Assembly: GCF_900090315.1 (NCBI RefSeq)
Contig: NZ_FMHZ01000002.1
Span: forward strand, 7,081,281-7,145,280
From: Micromonospora citrea
Lineage (GTDB): Bacteria > Actinomycetota > Actinomycetes > Mycobacteriales > Micromonosporaceae
Length of the DNA stretch: 64,000 nucleotides
Direction of reading: 5' to 3'
The notes beneath the pieces were generated by a model. The model searched no databases, was not told where the DNA came from, and saw only the letters and a program-made list of their open reading frames with translations. This document shows, piece after piece, positions 1 through 8,558 of the stretch. The stretch's first letter is position 1; each line of letters begins with the position of its first letter. A program made the position numbers and the translations under genes.

Positions 1-837
1 GCCCACCAGCACCACCGTGCCGGCCAGGTCGCGGGCGTAGAACGCCTGCTTCCAGGTCTCGGGCCGACCGACCGCGTCGATCACCACGTCGGCGCCGAAG
101 CCGCCGGTGGCGGCGCGGATCGCCTCGACCGGGTCGTCCTCGCGGGCGTTGACCGTGTGGGTGGCGCCGAACTTCCGCGCCCAGTCGAGCTTGCGGGGGT
201 CGGTGTCCACCGCGACGATCGTCGTCGCGCCGGCCAGCACCGCGCCGGCGACGGCCGCGTCCCCGACGCCGCCGCAGCCGATCACGGCCACGGAGTCGCC
301 CCGGGTGACGCCGCCGGTGTTCATCGCCGCGCCGAGACCGGCCATCACGCCGCAGCCGAGCAGCCCGACGGCGGCGGGGCGGGCGGCCGGGTCCACCTTC
401 GTGCACTGGCCGGCGTGCACCAGCGTCTTCTCGGCGAAGGCGCCGATGCCCAGGGCCGGGGCCAACTCCGTGCCGTCGGTGAGGGTCATCTTGTTGGCCG
501 CGTTGTGGGTGGCGAAGCAGTACCAGGGGCGGCCCCGCCGGCAGGCGCGGCACACCCCGCAGACCGCCCGCCAGTTGAGCACCACGAAGTCGCCCGGCGC
601 GACCGAGTCGACGCCGGCGCCGACCTGCTCGACGATGCCGGCGGCCTCGTGCCCGAGCAGGAAGGGGTAGTCGTCGTTGATGCCGCCCTCCCGGTAGTGC
701 AGGTCGGTGTGGCAGACCCCGCACGACTGGATCCGCACGACCGCCTCGCCCGGCCCGGGGTCGGGCACCACGATCGTGGTCACCTCGACCGGCGCGCCCT
801 TGCTGCGGGAGATGACTCCCCGGACCTGCTGGCTCAC
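1..837 (-). CDS. mscR: S-(hydroxymethyl)mycothiol dehydrogenase (partial, C-terminus outside window)
   Basis: This is a zinc-dependent medium-chain alcohol dehydrogenase that oxidises the formaldehyde-mycothiol adduct, the actinobacterial formaldehyde detoxification step. The 279 residues visible of about 360 include the catalytic zinc motif CGVCHTD, the GHEAAG segment, a structural zinc cluster with four cysteines ([15 protein letters not shown]) and the nucleotide-binding GCGGVG. The order and wording match mycobacterial MscR closely. The GTG start at 837 follows a strong AGGAGGAG ribosome binding site. The reading frame is open to base 1, so about 80 C-terminal residues lie outside the window. 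The gene is divergent from the DoxX-like gene. Family assignment is very secure. Confidence 0.96.
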   Translation of the reverse strand, partial: MSQQVRGVISRSKGAPVEVTTIVVPDPGPGEAVVRIQSCGVCHTDLHYREGGINDDYPFLLGHEAAGIVEQVGAGVDSVAPGDFVVLNWRAVCGVCRACRRGRPWYCFATHNAANKMTLTDGTELAPALGIGAFAEKTLVHAGQCTKVDPAARPAAVGLLGCGVMAGLGAAMNTGGVTRGDSVAVIGCGGVGDAAVAGAVLAGATTIVAVDTDPRKLDWARKFGATHTVNAREDDPVEAIRAATGGFGADVVIDAVGRPETWKQAFYARDLAGTVVLVG

Positions 838-1025
838 GGTCTCCTCCTGCTCCACGCCGGCGCGTCGCGCCGCCGTCGTCGGGTGCGCTGCCGCGGCACC
901 GTCGCTGACGTCCCCGGCGAACCTACCGCCGATCGTCCCGCACGTCCCAGCACCGCTCGCGGCGGTTGGCGCCGCCCACGCGGGGTAGGCGGGGGCACGG
1001 TTCGACAGTCGGACGGGAGAGCGCC

Positions 1026-1448
1026 ATGAAGTTCAGCCATCTGCCGCTGCGGGTCAGCGTCGGCGCGTTCATCCTCAACTCAGGCCTGGGCAAGCGGAGC
1101 CTGGAGGGGGAGGCGGCGCAGGGCATGCACGCCATGGCCGTGGGCGCGGTCCCCCAGCTCGGCCAGCTCGAGCCCGACCGGTTCGCCCGGCTGCTCTCCC
1201 GGGCGGAGATCGCCCTGGGCGCCGCGCTGCTCGCGCCGTTCGTGCCGTCGGCGCTGGTGGGCCTGGGGCTGTCCGCCTTCGGCGCGGGGCTGGTGCAGCT
1301 CTACCTCAGGACGCCGGGGATGCGGGAGCCGGGCAGCCTGAAGCCCACCCAGCAGGGCACCGGCCTGGCCAAGGACGTGTGGCTGCTCGGGGCCGGCCTG
1401 ACCCTGGTGCTGGACGACCTGACCCACCGCCGCCGCTGGGGCTGCTGA
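1026..1448 (+). CDS. DoxX-like small membrane protein
   Basis: This is a 140-residue hydrophobic protein with about three to four membrane segments: the N-terminal region near [14 protein letters not shown], the centre [20 protein letters not shown], and [13 protein letters not shown] near the end. Size and layout fit the DoxX/DoxD-like membrane proteins, whose role is poorly defined (redox or thiosulfate-linked in some bacteria). I chose the ATG at 1026 because GGGAG lies just upstream. It stands alone between mscR (divergent) and the MFS gene (convergent). The assignment rests on overall topology, so it is tentative at the functional level. Confidence 0.7.
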   Translation: MKFSHLPLRVSVGAFILNSGLGKRSLEGEAAQGMHAMAVGAVPQLGQLEPDRFARLLSRAEIALGAALLAPFVPSALVGLGLSAFGAGLVQLYLRTPGMREPGSLKPTQQGTGLAKDVWLLGAGLTLVLDDLTHRRRWGC

Positions 1449-1574
1449 CGCCAGCGCCGGGCCGCGCCTGACACGCCGGTCGGGTCGTTGTCGCCGCCCG
1501 CCGGCACCTCGTGGCGGCGGGCGGGTGCGCGGCGCGCCGGCCGGGTCCGTCGCGCGGGGGCGGCGGGCCGGGGT

Positions 1575-2879
1575 TCAGCGCGGATCGGGGGTACGCTCGC
1601 GCGCCGCCGCCGCCCGCCGGGTGGCGTTGCGGTAGCGCAGGACCTGCACCGTGCCGAGCGCCCAGAGGGCGTACTGGACGGCGAAGGCCCAGCGGAAGGC
1701 GGCCAGGTCGGGGGCGGCCCGACCGGCCGGCGTGGCCAGGTCGAGCACGACGCCGACGGCCAGCACCAGCAGGATCGCGGCCACGAAGCCGCCGACGTTG
1801 ACGACGCCGGTGGCGCTGCCGATCCGGTGGACCGGGTTGGCGGTGCGCGCGTAGTCGAATCCGATCATGGAGCCGGGGCCGTTGAGCGCGAGCGCCAGCA
1901 CCAGCGCGACGAGCAGCCAGCCCGGTGACCGTCCCGGCCACGCCAGCACGACGGCCCAGACCGCGGCGGTGGCGCCGGTGACGGCGAAGACCAGCACCGA
2001 CCGGTGGAACGGGTACCGGGCGCACAGGTGGGCGACCACCGGCCCCGACAGGAAGGTCGCCACGGTCATCAGGGTGAGCAGCGACGCGGCGGCCGTCGGG
2101 CTCAGCCCCTGCCCCTGGACCAGGAAGGGGTATCCCCAGAGCAGGGCGAACACCGCGCCGGAGAACTGGGTCACGAAGTGCGTCCACAGCCCCAGCCGGG
2201 TGCCCGGCTGCGCCCAGGCGGCGCGCAGCTCCCGGCCGACGACGGCGAGGCGGGGCGCCGGACCGGTCGCGGTCTCCCGGTGCGGGGTGTCCCGGACGAC
2301 CACGACGACCGTCAGCACCACCGTCGCCCCCACCGCCGCGGCGGTGAGGAAGGCGGGGGTCCAGCCCGCGCGGTGCAGCAACGCCACCAGCGGCACGGCG
2401 CCGAGGATCGCCCCCAACTGGCCGAACGTCCCGGTGAGCTGGGTCATCAGCGGGTTGCGCCGCCCTGGGAACCAGAACGCGACGATCCGCAGCACGCTGA
2501 TGAAGGTCATCGCGTCGCCGAGCCCGACCAGGACGCGGGCGGCGATGGCGAGGCGCACGTCGGTGGCGAGGGCGAAGCAGAGCTGGCCGGCGACCATCAG
2601 CACGCCGCCGGCGACGAGCAGCCGGCGGGAGCCGAACCGGTCGAGCAGCACGCCGACCGGCACCTGCATCAGCGCGTACACGGCGAGCTGGGCGACGGAG
2701 AAGGTGGCCAGCACCGAGGCGTTGATCTGGAAGCGGTCCGCCGCGTCGACGCCGGTGACGCCGAGCGAGCTGCGGTGGAACACCGCGGCCACGTACGCGC
2801 TCACCGCCACGCCCCAGACCAGCGCGGCGGCCCGGCGCGGCGCGACCGGGGCGGGCGCCGGAACGCTGAGCACGCTCAC
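1575..2879 (-). CDS. MFS transporter
   Basis: This 434-residue major facilitator superfamily permease has about twelve predicted membrane helices. An MFS-type loop LLDRFGSRRLLVAGG follows helix 2 (compare GxLaDrxGrr), and a second similar loop lies in the C-terminal half. The start is the GTG at 2879, whose GTGA overlaps the stop of the upstream GntR regulator by 4 nt, so the two genes are translationally coupled. A FadR-type regulator plus one MFS carrier is a common uptake unit for a sugar acid or carboxylate, but the substrate cannot be read from the sequence. The family is secure and the specificity unknown. Confidence 0.88.
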   Translation of the reverse strand: MSVLSVPAPAPVAPRRAAALVWGVAVSAYVAAVFHRSSLGVTGVDAADRFQINASVLATFSVAQLAVYALMQVPVGVLLDRFGSRRLLVAGGVLMVAGQLCFALATDVRLAIAARVLVGLGDAMTFISVLRIVAFWFPGRRNPLMTQLTGTFGQLGAILGAVPLVALLHRAGWTPAFLTAAAVGATVVLTVVVVVRDTPHRETATGPAPRLAVVGRELRAAWAQPGTRLGLWTHFVTQFSGAVFALLWGYPFLVQGQGLSPTAAASLLTLMTVATFLSGPVVAHLCARYPFHRSVLVFAVTGATAAVWAVVLAWPGRSPGWLLVALVLALALNGPGSMIGFDYARTANPVHRIGSATGVVNVGGFVAAILLVLAVGVVLDLATPAGRAAPDLAAFRWAFAVQYALWALGTVQVLRYRNATRRAAAARERTPDPR

Positions 2880-3553
2880 CGCAGCGCCCGCAGCACGTGC
2901 GCGGCCTTGTCGATGTGCGCGGCGACGGCGGCGAGCCAGCGCCGCGGGTCGTCGGAGTCGAGCGCGGCCAGCTGGTCGGCGTGCTCGGCCAGCGCGGTCT
3001 CGGCCCAGCCGGGCGAGAGCCGGAAGCTGGCCTCTCCCATCCGCAGTTGCCGGTCGCGCAGCCGCTGGTACAGCTCGGCGAGGATCTCGTTGCCGGCCGC
3101 GTCGACCACTGTGGCGTGGAACGCCCGGTCGGCCTCCATCAGCGCGGTCAGGTCGCCGGCGGCGTGCGCGGCGCGCATCTCGGCCAGCCGGGCGGCGAGG
3201 TGGTCCCGCAGCTCCCGCCGCCGGGGCCAGACCCGCTCGGCCGCGTGCAGCTCGACCAGCCGCCGTGCCTCGATCACGTCGGTGACCTCGCGGGCGGAGA
3301 CCGGGCGGATCAGCGCGCCCCGCTTGGGGTAGAGCTTGACGAGCCCTTCGGCCTCCAGGCGCAGCAGCGCCTCGCGTACCGGGGTGCGGGACACCCCGGT
3401 GGCCTCGGCGATCTCCCCCTCGGTCACCAGCGACCCGCCCGGGTGGATCTGCTCCAGGATCGCCCGCTTGAGGTGGCGGTAGGCGCGGTCGGCGGCCGAC
3501 GGCGCGGTCGTCCGGCCGGCGGTGGCCCGGCCCGGCGAGGAGGGATGCGTCAT
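2876..3553 (-). CDS. GntR family regulator, FadR/FCD subfamily
   Basis: This 225-residue regulator has an N-terminal winged helix at about residues 22-90. It carries the GntR signature ATGVSRTPVREALLRLEAEGL and then the wing KLYPKRGALI. The all-helical C-terminal FCD ligand domain (about 100-215) has metal-ligand-type positions such as DRAFHATVVDAAGN and the late EHADQLAAL. It lies directly upstream of, and overlaps by 4 nt, the MFS gene, which it probably controls together with itself. No convincing Shine-Dalgarno precedes the ATG at 3553. The upstream stretch is unusually AT-rich (CATAGATACATG), so the transcript may be leaderless and the operator may sit over the start. Confidence 0.9.
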   Translation of the reverse strand: MTHPSSPGRATAGRTTAPSAADRAYRHLKRAILEQIHPGGSLVTEGEIAEATGVSRTPVREALLRLEAEGLVKLYPKRGALIRPVSAREVTDVIEARRLVELHAAERVWPRRRELRDHLAARLAEMRAAHAAGDLTALMEADRAFHATVVDAAGNEILAELYQRLRDRQLRMGEASFRLSPGWAETALAEHADQLAALDSDDPRRWLAAVAAHIDKAAHVLRALR

Positions 3554-3650
3554 GTATCTATGATGCGTTTCCGGCGTGGTGGCTGTTCGTCGCCCCGGCC
3601 GGCGGTGGCGCGCGCCACGCCGGCGCTGGGCCCGGGTGGCCCCGGCGACG

Positions 3651-4754
3651 TCAGCGCGGGCGGAGGGTCAGCAGCCCGTCGGGGTCGACGCCGGCGGCGG
3701 CGAACGGCGGGCCGAAGCCGCCCAGCAGGTCGGCCAGCCAGCGGGCCTCCCCCGGCGCGGCCCGCTCCAGCCGCATCCGGCGCATCCGCACCGGGGCCGC
3801 GCGCAGCCGCCGCAGCGCCCCGGTCGCCGCGTCGAGGACGGGCAACCAGAGCAGCCGCAGCTCGGGCCGGTACGACTCCTGCCCGCCGATCCCCTCGTAG
3901 TCGTCGACCAGATCGCCGCAGCCGTAGAGGATCAGGCGGTCGCGGTGGACCTCGACCGGGCGCGGGTGGTGCGACGAGTGGCCGTGCACCACGTCCACGC
4001 CGGCGTCGACCAGCCGGTGGGCGAAGTCGACGTGCCCGGGCGGCACCTCGTACCCCCAGTTGGAGCCCCAGTGCACGGAGACCAGGACCCGGTCGCCGGG
4101 CCCGGCCACGGCGGCGATCCGCCCGGCCAGCGCGTCCGCCGACGCGGCCGACACCTCCGGCAGGTACGCCACCCCCGGCGCGTCGGCGGCGGCCGCCCAG
4201 GCCGGGGGCACGCCGCTGGACGGCGCGGCGACCGACCAGACCAGCAGGCGGCGGCCGCCTGCGAGAGGCACCCGGGCGGGCTCCCAGGCCGACCCGGCGT
4301 CCCGCCCGGCGCCGGCGGTGGCGATGCCGGCGCCGGCCAGCGCGTCGAGGGTGTCGGCGAGCCCGACCGGCCCGAAGTCGAGGCTGTGGTTGTTCGCCAG
4401 CGCGCAGACGTCCAGCCGGGCCGCGGTGAGGCAGGGCAGGTTCCCCGGGTGCATCCGGTAGTGGACGGCCTTGGCCGGGGCGTGCTCGCCCTGGCCGGTC
4501 ACCGCGGTCTCCAGGTTGACCACCCGCACGTCGGGGCGCAGCGCGTCGAGCAGGTCGAGCGCCTCGCCCCACGGCCAGTGCGCCGGCGCGGGGCGCGGGA
4601 CGGGGCCGGCGGCGGCCTCGGCCAGGTCGACGTAGCCGCGCGCGTCCCGGACGGCCGGCTCGCGCAGCTCGGACGGGCCCGGTGCGGGCAGGATCGCGTC
4701 CACGCCCCGGCCGGTCATCACGTCGCCGCCGAGGAAGAGCGCCAGGTCGGGCAT
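3651..4754 (-). CDS. CapA family protein (metallophosphatase-like)
   Basis: This 367-residue protein belongs to the CapA/PgsA family, named for poly-gamma-glutamate capsule synthesis and structurally related to calcineurin-like phosphoesterases. Visible family motifs in order are LFLGGDVMTGRGVD at the N-terminus, VVNLETAVT, the ANNHSLDFG block, VSVHWGSNWGYEVP and HGHSSHHPRPVEV. These supply the usual Asp/Asn/His metal ligands. There is no signal peptide or membrane anchor, unlike many CapA proteins, so it may act in the cytosol. I take the ATG at 4754; a GTG at 4784 is also possible. No capsule genes are nearby. Confidence 0.85.
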   Translation of the reverse strand: MPDLALFLGGDVMTGRGVDAILPAPGPSELREPAVRDARGYVDLAEAAAGPVPRPAPAHWPWGEALDLLDALRPDVRVVNLETAVTGQGEHAPAKAVHYRMHPGNLPCLTAARLDVCALANNHSLDFGPVGLADTLDALAGAGIATAGAGRDAGSAWEPARVPLAGGRRLLVWSVAAPSSGVPPAWAAAADAPGVAYLPEVSAASADALAGRIAAVAGPGDRVLVSVHWGSNWGYEVPPGHVDFAHRLVDAGVDVVHGHSSHHPRPVEVHRDRLILYGCGDLVDDYEGIGGQESYRPELRLLWLPVLDAATGALRRLRAAPVRMRRMRLERAAPGEARWLADLLGGFGPPFAAAGVDPDGLLTLRPR

Positions 4755-4844
4755 GCGGGGCGCTTTCCCCGTCGGGCCGCCCACTCACCTGAAAACGGTG
4801 GCCCGTCGGGGCGTGGGCGGCCCGGTTCGGGTAGCAGCGCCGCC

Positions 4845-5039
4845 ATGACGGTTATGGTGGCGACCCGCAACCGGCGGGACCAGCTGCTGGAGACGCCGGG
4901 CCGGCACGCCGGCCGGGTGATCGTGGTGGACAACGGCTCCGACTACGCCGAGCGGGTGGTCGCCCACCACCTGCCGCCGCCCGCCGGGCGGGACCGGCGG
5001 GCGCGGCTCTGGGCGGAGGCGCTCAGCGCCACGAGGTGA
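4845..5039 (+). pseudogene. Remnant of a family 2 glycosyltransferase
   Basis: The 64-residue frame starts MTVMVATRNRRDQLLETPG and continues VIVVDNGSDY. This is the unmistakable N-terminal nucleotide-sugar-binding strand and DNGS motif of GT-A/GT2 glycosyltransferases. The usual 200 or more residues with the DxD motif and acceptor domain are missing. The text jumps from DNGSDYAERVVAHH straight to an Arg-rich tail that looks like the original C-terminus (LWAEAL), then stops. That pattern fits an internal deletion of a once complete gene. No clear function remains. It overlaps nothing on the other strand. Confidence 0.7.
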
Positions 5040-5122
5040 CCCGGGTGGGGCCGGCGGGCCGGCTGCCGGGGCGGACGGGACCCGCCCGCCCGGCACGGGC
5101 CGACCGTCGAACGGGCCGACCG

Positions 5123-6049
5123 TCAACCGGCCTCCGCTACCGCCGGCCGGGTCGCGGCGGGCCCGGCGCCGCCGTCCGCCGACGCGTCGCCGGCGGCGGC
5201 CCCCGCCGTCGACCAGAAGTCGACGAGCATGCGGTGGAACTCGTCGGCGCACTCGATCTGCGGCATGTGCCCGCAGTCGCGGAACAGGTGGGTGCGGGCA
5301 CTGGGCAGGCGGGCCCGGGCGGCGTCCAGGTGCGTCGCCGGGAGGATGAGGTCCCTGTCGCCCCAGACGACGAAGGTGGGGATGTCGAGGCGTTCCACCT
5401 CGCCCAGCAGGTCCTCCCGCCACTGTGGGCTGACGCCCCGGAAGGTGCCGAGGTGGTGGGCGGTCTCCAGCATCACCCGGGCCGTGTAGGGCAGGCGGGC
5501 GATCTCCAGCGCGTGCGCGACGCGGTCGGCGGTGGCGAAGGCCGGGTCGTGGAAGAGCGACAGCACGACGCGGCGGGCGGCCCACCGGCTGGGCCGCAGC
5601 ATCAGCCGGCCCAGCGGACGCAGCGCGAGCAGCCGGAGCGCCATGGTCACCTCCCGGCCGAAGCCGGCGCTGTTGACCAGCGTCAGGGTGGCGACCCGGC
5701 CCGGCTCGGACGCCGCGAGGCGCATGGCGACCGCCCCGCCGAGGGAGTTGCCAACCAGGTGCGCCGGGCGGTCGACGCCGACGACGTCGAGGTAGCGGCC
5801 GACGAACTCCGCCAGGGCCGGCAGGGTGTGCGGCCGGGCCATCGGCAGCGACCCGCCGTGGCCGGGCAGGTCGACGCTGTGCACCCGGAACCGGTCGGCG
5901 AGCCGCTCGTGCAGCTCGGTGAAGTCACGCAGGCTGCGACCGATGCCGTGCAGCAGCACCACCGGCGGCCCGTCGCCGTCGACGCGGTGGCACACCCGCC
6001 GGCCGTCGACGGTGACGTGCCGGGGCCGGTGCGCGGCCGGGGCGGTCAC
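5123..6049 (-). CDS. Alpha/beta-fold hydrolase
   Basis: This is a 308-residue alpha/beta hydrolase. Visible features are the oxyanion HGIG block (VVLLHGIGRSLRD), the nucleophile elbow GNSLGG with the catalytic serine, the acid strand VVWGDRDLILP and the catalytic histidine in CGHMPQIE. The C-terminal 20 residues are Ala/Gly-rich and probably disordered. The GTG start at 6049 overlaps the stop of the upstream SDR gene by 4 nt. It is the last gene of an SDR/Baeyer-Villiger monooxygenase operon. The inferred job is hydrolysis of the ester or lactone made by the monooxygenase. Substrate is unknown. Confidence 0.88.
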   Translation of the reverse strand: MTAPAAHRPRHVTVDGRRVCHRVDGDGPPVVLLHGIGRSLRDFTELHERLADRFRVHSVDLPGHGGSLPMARPHTLPALAEFVGRYLDVVGVDRPAHLVGNSLGGAVAMRLAASEPGRVATLTLVNSAGFGREVTMALRLLALRPLGRLMLRPSRWAARRVVLSLFHDPAFATADRVAHALEIARLPYTARVMLETAHHLGTFRGVSPQWREDLLGEVERLDIPTFVVWGDRDLILPATHLDAARARLPSARTHLFRDCGHMPQIECADEFHRMLVDFWSTAGAAAGDASADGGAGPAATRPAVAEAG

Positions 6050-6969
6050 GCCGGCTCCCCGGCCGGGTCGGCCGCGGGGGCGGGCTCGGGTTGCCGTTGC
6101 GTCGGGGGCGGCGCGGCCGTGGCGCGGCGGGCGGGGCCGCCCGCCATCCGGTTGAGCCCGAAGGCGAGGATCCGGGGGTACGCCGCCGGCGCCACCCGGG
6201 CCAGCAGGTCGGGCAGCTTCGCCGACCAGCCGATCAGCACCCGGCCCCGGCGGCGCTCCACCCCGCGCAGGATCACCTCGGCGGCCCTGGCGGGGTCGAT
6301 CGTGAGCAGCTTCTCGAACTGCCGGCGGCCGGTCTCGAACTCCTGGTGGGAGACGCCGCTGCCCACGCGTGCGTTCTGCGCGATGCGGGTGCGGATGCCG
6401 CCCGGATGCACCGACGTCACCCCGATCCCGTCCTCGGCCAGTTCCTGGCGCAGCGCCTCGGTGAAGCCCCGGACGGCGAACTTGCTGGCCGAGTAGGCGG
6501 TCTGGCCCGCCGGGGCGATTATCCCGAAGAGGCTGGAGACGTTGACCAGGTGCGCGCCGGGCTCCGCCCGCAGGGTGGGCAGCAGCGCGTGGGTCAGCTG
6601 CACCACGGCCCGGAAGTTGACGTCGACGACCCAGCTGAACTCGTCGAGGGTCACCTGGTCGAACCGGCCGCCCAGGGCCACCCCGGCGTTGTTGACCAGC
6701 AGCCGGACCGCCGGGTGCCGCTGCCGCAGCTCCTCGGCCACCCGCGCGGTGGCGGCGGCGTCGGCCAGGTCGTCCAGGTAGGTGGTGAGCTGCCGGTCGG
6801 GGTGCGCGGCGCGGACGGCCGCCACGACGGCGTCGAGCCGCCCCGCGTCCCGGTCGAGCAGCACCAGGTCGCTGCCCCGGCGGGCCAGCCCGTGGGCGAG
6901 GGCCTCGCCGATCCCGCTGGCCGCGCCCGTGACGACGGCCGTGCCGCCCGTGAAGACGAACCTACGCAC
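6046..6969 (-). CDS. SDR family NAD(P)-dependent oxidoreductase (SadH-like)
   Basis: This 307-residue classical short-chain dehydrogenase has the dinucleotide motif TGAASGIG near residues 15-22, NNAG for strand 4, a catalytic Ser in NVSSLFG and the YSASK catalytic Tyr/Lys pair. The PGG after the active site and a long C-terminal extension (RVLIGWSAKLPDLLARVAP) resemble mycobacterial SadH-type enzymes of the mymA operon. Its GTG start overlaps the end of the monooxygenase by 8 nt and its stop overlaps the hydrolase start by 4 nt, so the three are one operon. It probably oxidises or reduces the alcohol or ketone handled by the monooxygenase. Confidence 0.9.
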   Translation of the reverse strand: MRRFVFTGGTAVVTGAASGIGEALAHGLARRGSDLVLLDRDAGRLDAVVAAVRAAHPDRQLTTYLDDLADAAATARVAEELRQRHPAVRLLVNNAGVALGGRFDQVTLDEFSWVVDVNFRAVVQLTHALLPTLRAEPGAHLVNVSSLFGIIAPAGQTAYSASKFAVRGFTEALRQELAEDGIGVTSVHPGGIRTRIAQNARVGSGVSHQEFETGRRQFEKLLTIDPARAAEVILRGVERRRGRVLIGWSAKLPDLLARVAPAAYPRILAFGLNRMAGGPARRATAAPPPTQRQPEPAPAADPAGEPA

Positions 6970-8446
6970 GGACGGTCCTCCTTTCCGGTGTGCCGGCGTG
7001 GGAGAACCGCACGCCTTCGTCGCTGAGTCGGCCGTGCCGCATCAGCAGCACGTCCCGGGGATAGTTCTGGTGCAGCCGCCAGGGCGCCCGCGCACCCTGC
7101 TTGGGCAGCGCGTCGACGCTGCGCAGCACGTACCCGGCGGTCAGGTCGATGATCGGCGACAGCTCGCCGTCGGGCGGCGGAAGCGGGGTGACGACCTGCC
7201 GGCCGGTGCGGTCGAGGTGGCGCAGCAGCCGGCAGACGTAGCCGGCGACCAGGTCGGCCTTGAGCGTCCACGAGGCGTTGGTGTAGCCGATGGTCATCGC
7301 GAAGTTCGGCACCCCGGAGAGCATCATGCCCTTGTAGGCGACGGTGCCGGCCAGGTCGACCTCGGCGCCGTCCACGGTCAGGGTCATGCCGCCGAGGGCG
7401 AGCAGGTTGAGCCCGGTGGCGGTGACCACGACGTCCGCCGCCAGCTCCGCGCCGGAGGCGAGCCGGATGCCGTTCTCGGTGAAGGTGTCGACGGTGTCGG
7501 TGACCACCGACGCCCGGCCCGTCCGCAACGCCGTGAACAGGTCGCCGTCGGGCACCACGCACAGCCGCTGGTCCCAGGGGTCGTAGCGGGGCGAGAAGTG
7601 CCGGTCGACGTCGTAGCCGGCCGGCAGCCGACCCCGCACGGCGCGCAGCAGCAGGCGCTTGACCAGGGCGGGGGCGCGCCGGCTGAGCTGGAAGTTGGCG
7701 GTGCCGAGCAGGACGTTCTTCCAGCGCACGACCGGATACGCGGCCTTCGCCGGCAGCCAGCGCCGCAGCGCGTCGGCGAGTACGTCGCGCGACGGCAGCG
7801 CCAGGACGTACGTGGGCGAACGCTGGAGCATGGTGACGTGGGCCGCCCGCTCGGCCATCGCCGGCACCAGGGTCACCGCGGTGGCGCCGCTGCCGATCAC
7901 CACCACCCGCTTGCCGGTGTGGTCGAGGTCCTCGGGCCAGTGCTGCGGGTGCACGATCCGCCCGGCGTACCGCTCCGTGCCGGGAAACCGCGGGGTGTGG
8001 CCGGCGTCGTAGCGGTAGTAGCCCGAGCAGGTGAACAGGAACGAGCAGGTCAGCTCGACCGTCTCGCCGGTGTCGTCGCGGTGGGCGCGCACCGTCCAGC
8101 GGGCCCGCTCGCTGTCCCACTCGGCGCGCACGACGCGGTGCCGGAAGCGGATGTGGTCGGTGACGCCGTATTCCCGGGCGGTGCGGCGGACGTAGTCGCG
8201 GATGGCGTCGCCGTCGGCGATGGCCTTCGGGTCCGTCCACGGCCGGAACGAGTAGCCGAGGGTGAACATGTCGGAGTCGGACCGGACGCCGGGGTAGCGG
8301 AACAGGTCCCAGGTGCCGGCGATCGCGTCGCGGGCCTCCAGCACCGCGTACGTCTTCTCCGGACACTCGCGGCGCAGGTGGCAGGCGGCGCCGATGCCGG
8401 ACAGGCCGGCGCCGACGATGAGCACGTCGACATGGTCGGTCGCCAT
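6962..8446 (-). CDS. Flavin-containing Baeyer-Villiger-type monooxygenase (EthA/MymA-like)
   Basis: This 494-residue FAD/NADPH monooxygenase has the FAD Rossmann motif GAGLSGIG near residue 11. A second Rossmann motif, VVIGSGATA, lies near residue 190. Between them is the fingerprint YAGRIVHPQHWPED, corresponding to the FxGxxxHxxxWP Baeyer-Villiger signature. Length matches EthA (about 490). The ATG at 8446 has GGGAGG four bases upstream, so I reject longer versions reaching about 8740. It is the first gene of the BVMO-SDR-hydrolase operon and is divergent from a TetR gene, exactly the ethA/ethR arrangement. It would convert ketones or aldehydes to esters or oxidise sulfur compounds. Confidence 0.92.
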   Translation of the reverse strand: MATDHVDVLIVGAGLSGIGAACHLRRECPEKTYAVLEARDAIAGTWDLFRYPGVRSDSDMFTLGYSFRPWTDPKAIADGDAIRDYVRRTAREYGVTDHIRFRHRVVRAEWDSERARWTVRAHRDDTGETVELTCSFLFTCSGYYRYDAGHTPRFPGTERYAGRIVHPQHWPEDLDHTGKRVVVIGSGATAVTLVPAMAERAAHVTMLQRSPTYVLALPSRDVLADALRRWLPAKAAYPVVRWKNVLLGTANFQLSRRAPALVKRLLLRAVRGRLPAGYDVDRHFSPRYDPWDQRLCVVPDGDLFTALRTGRASVVTDTVDTFTENGIRLASGAELAADVVVTATGLNLLALGGMTLTVDGAEVDLAGTVAYKGMMLSGVPNFAMTIGYTNASWTLKADLVAGYVCRLLRHLDRTGRQVVTPLPPPDGELSPIIDLTAGYVLRSVDALPKQGARAPWRLHQNYPRDVLLMRHGRLSDEGVRFSHAGTPERRTVRA

Positions 8447-8468
8447 CCCGCCTCCCGTCCGCCGTGTG

Positions 8469-8545
8469 ACACCGGACACTATCCACGGCCGTCGACGCCA
8501 GTCAACACCCTGTCGAGTGCCATCGACAGGGTGTCGATCCGGTGT
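8469..8545. promoter_or_regulatory. Nested palindromic operator between the TetR gene and the monooxygenase operon
   Basis: Two inverted repeats are centred on the same point. The inner one is perfect: ACACCCTGTCGA at 8505-8516 and its exact complement at 8523-8534, with a 6-nt spacer. The outer pair is ACACCGGA at 8469-8476 and TCCGGTGT at 8538-8545. The region is the only promoter space for both divergent genes. A dyad of this size is typical of TetR operators, so autorepression and repression of the operon is the natural reading. Confidence 0.82.
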
Positions 8546-8558
8546 AGAGTCACCGGCC

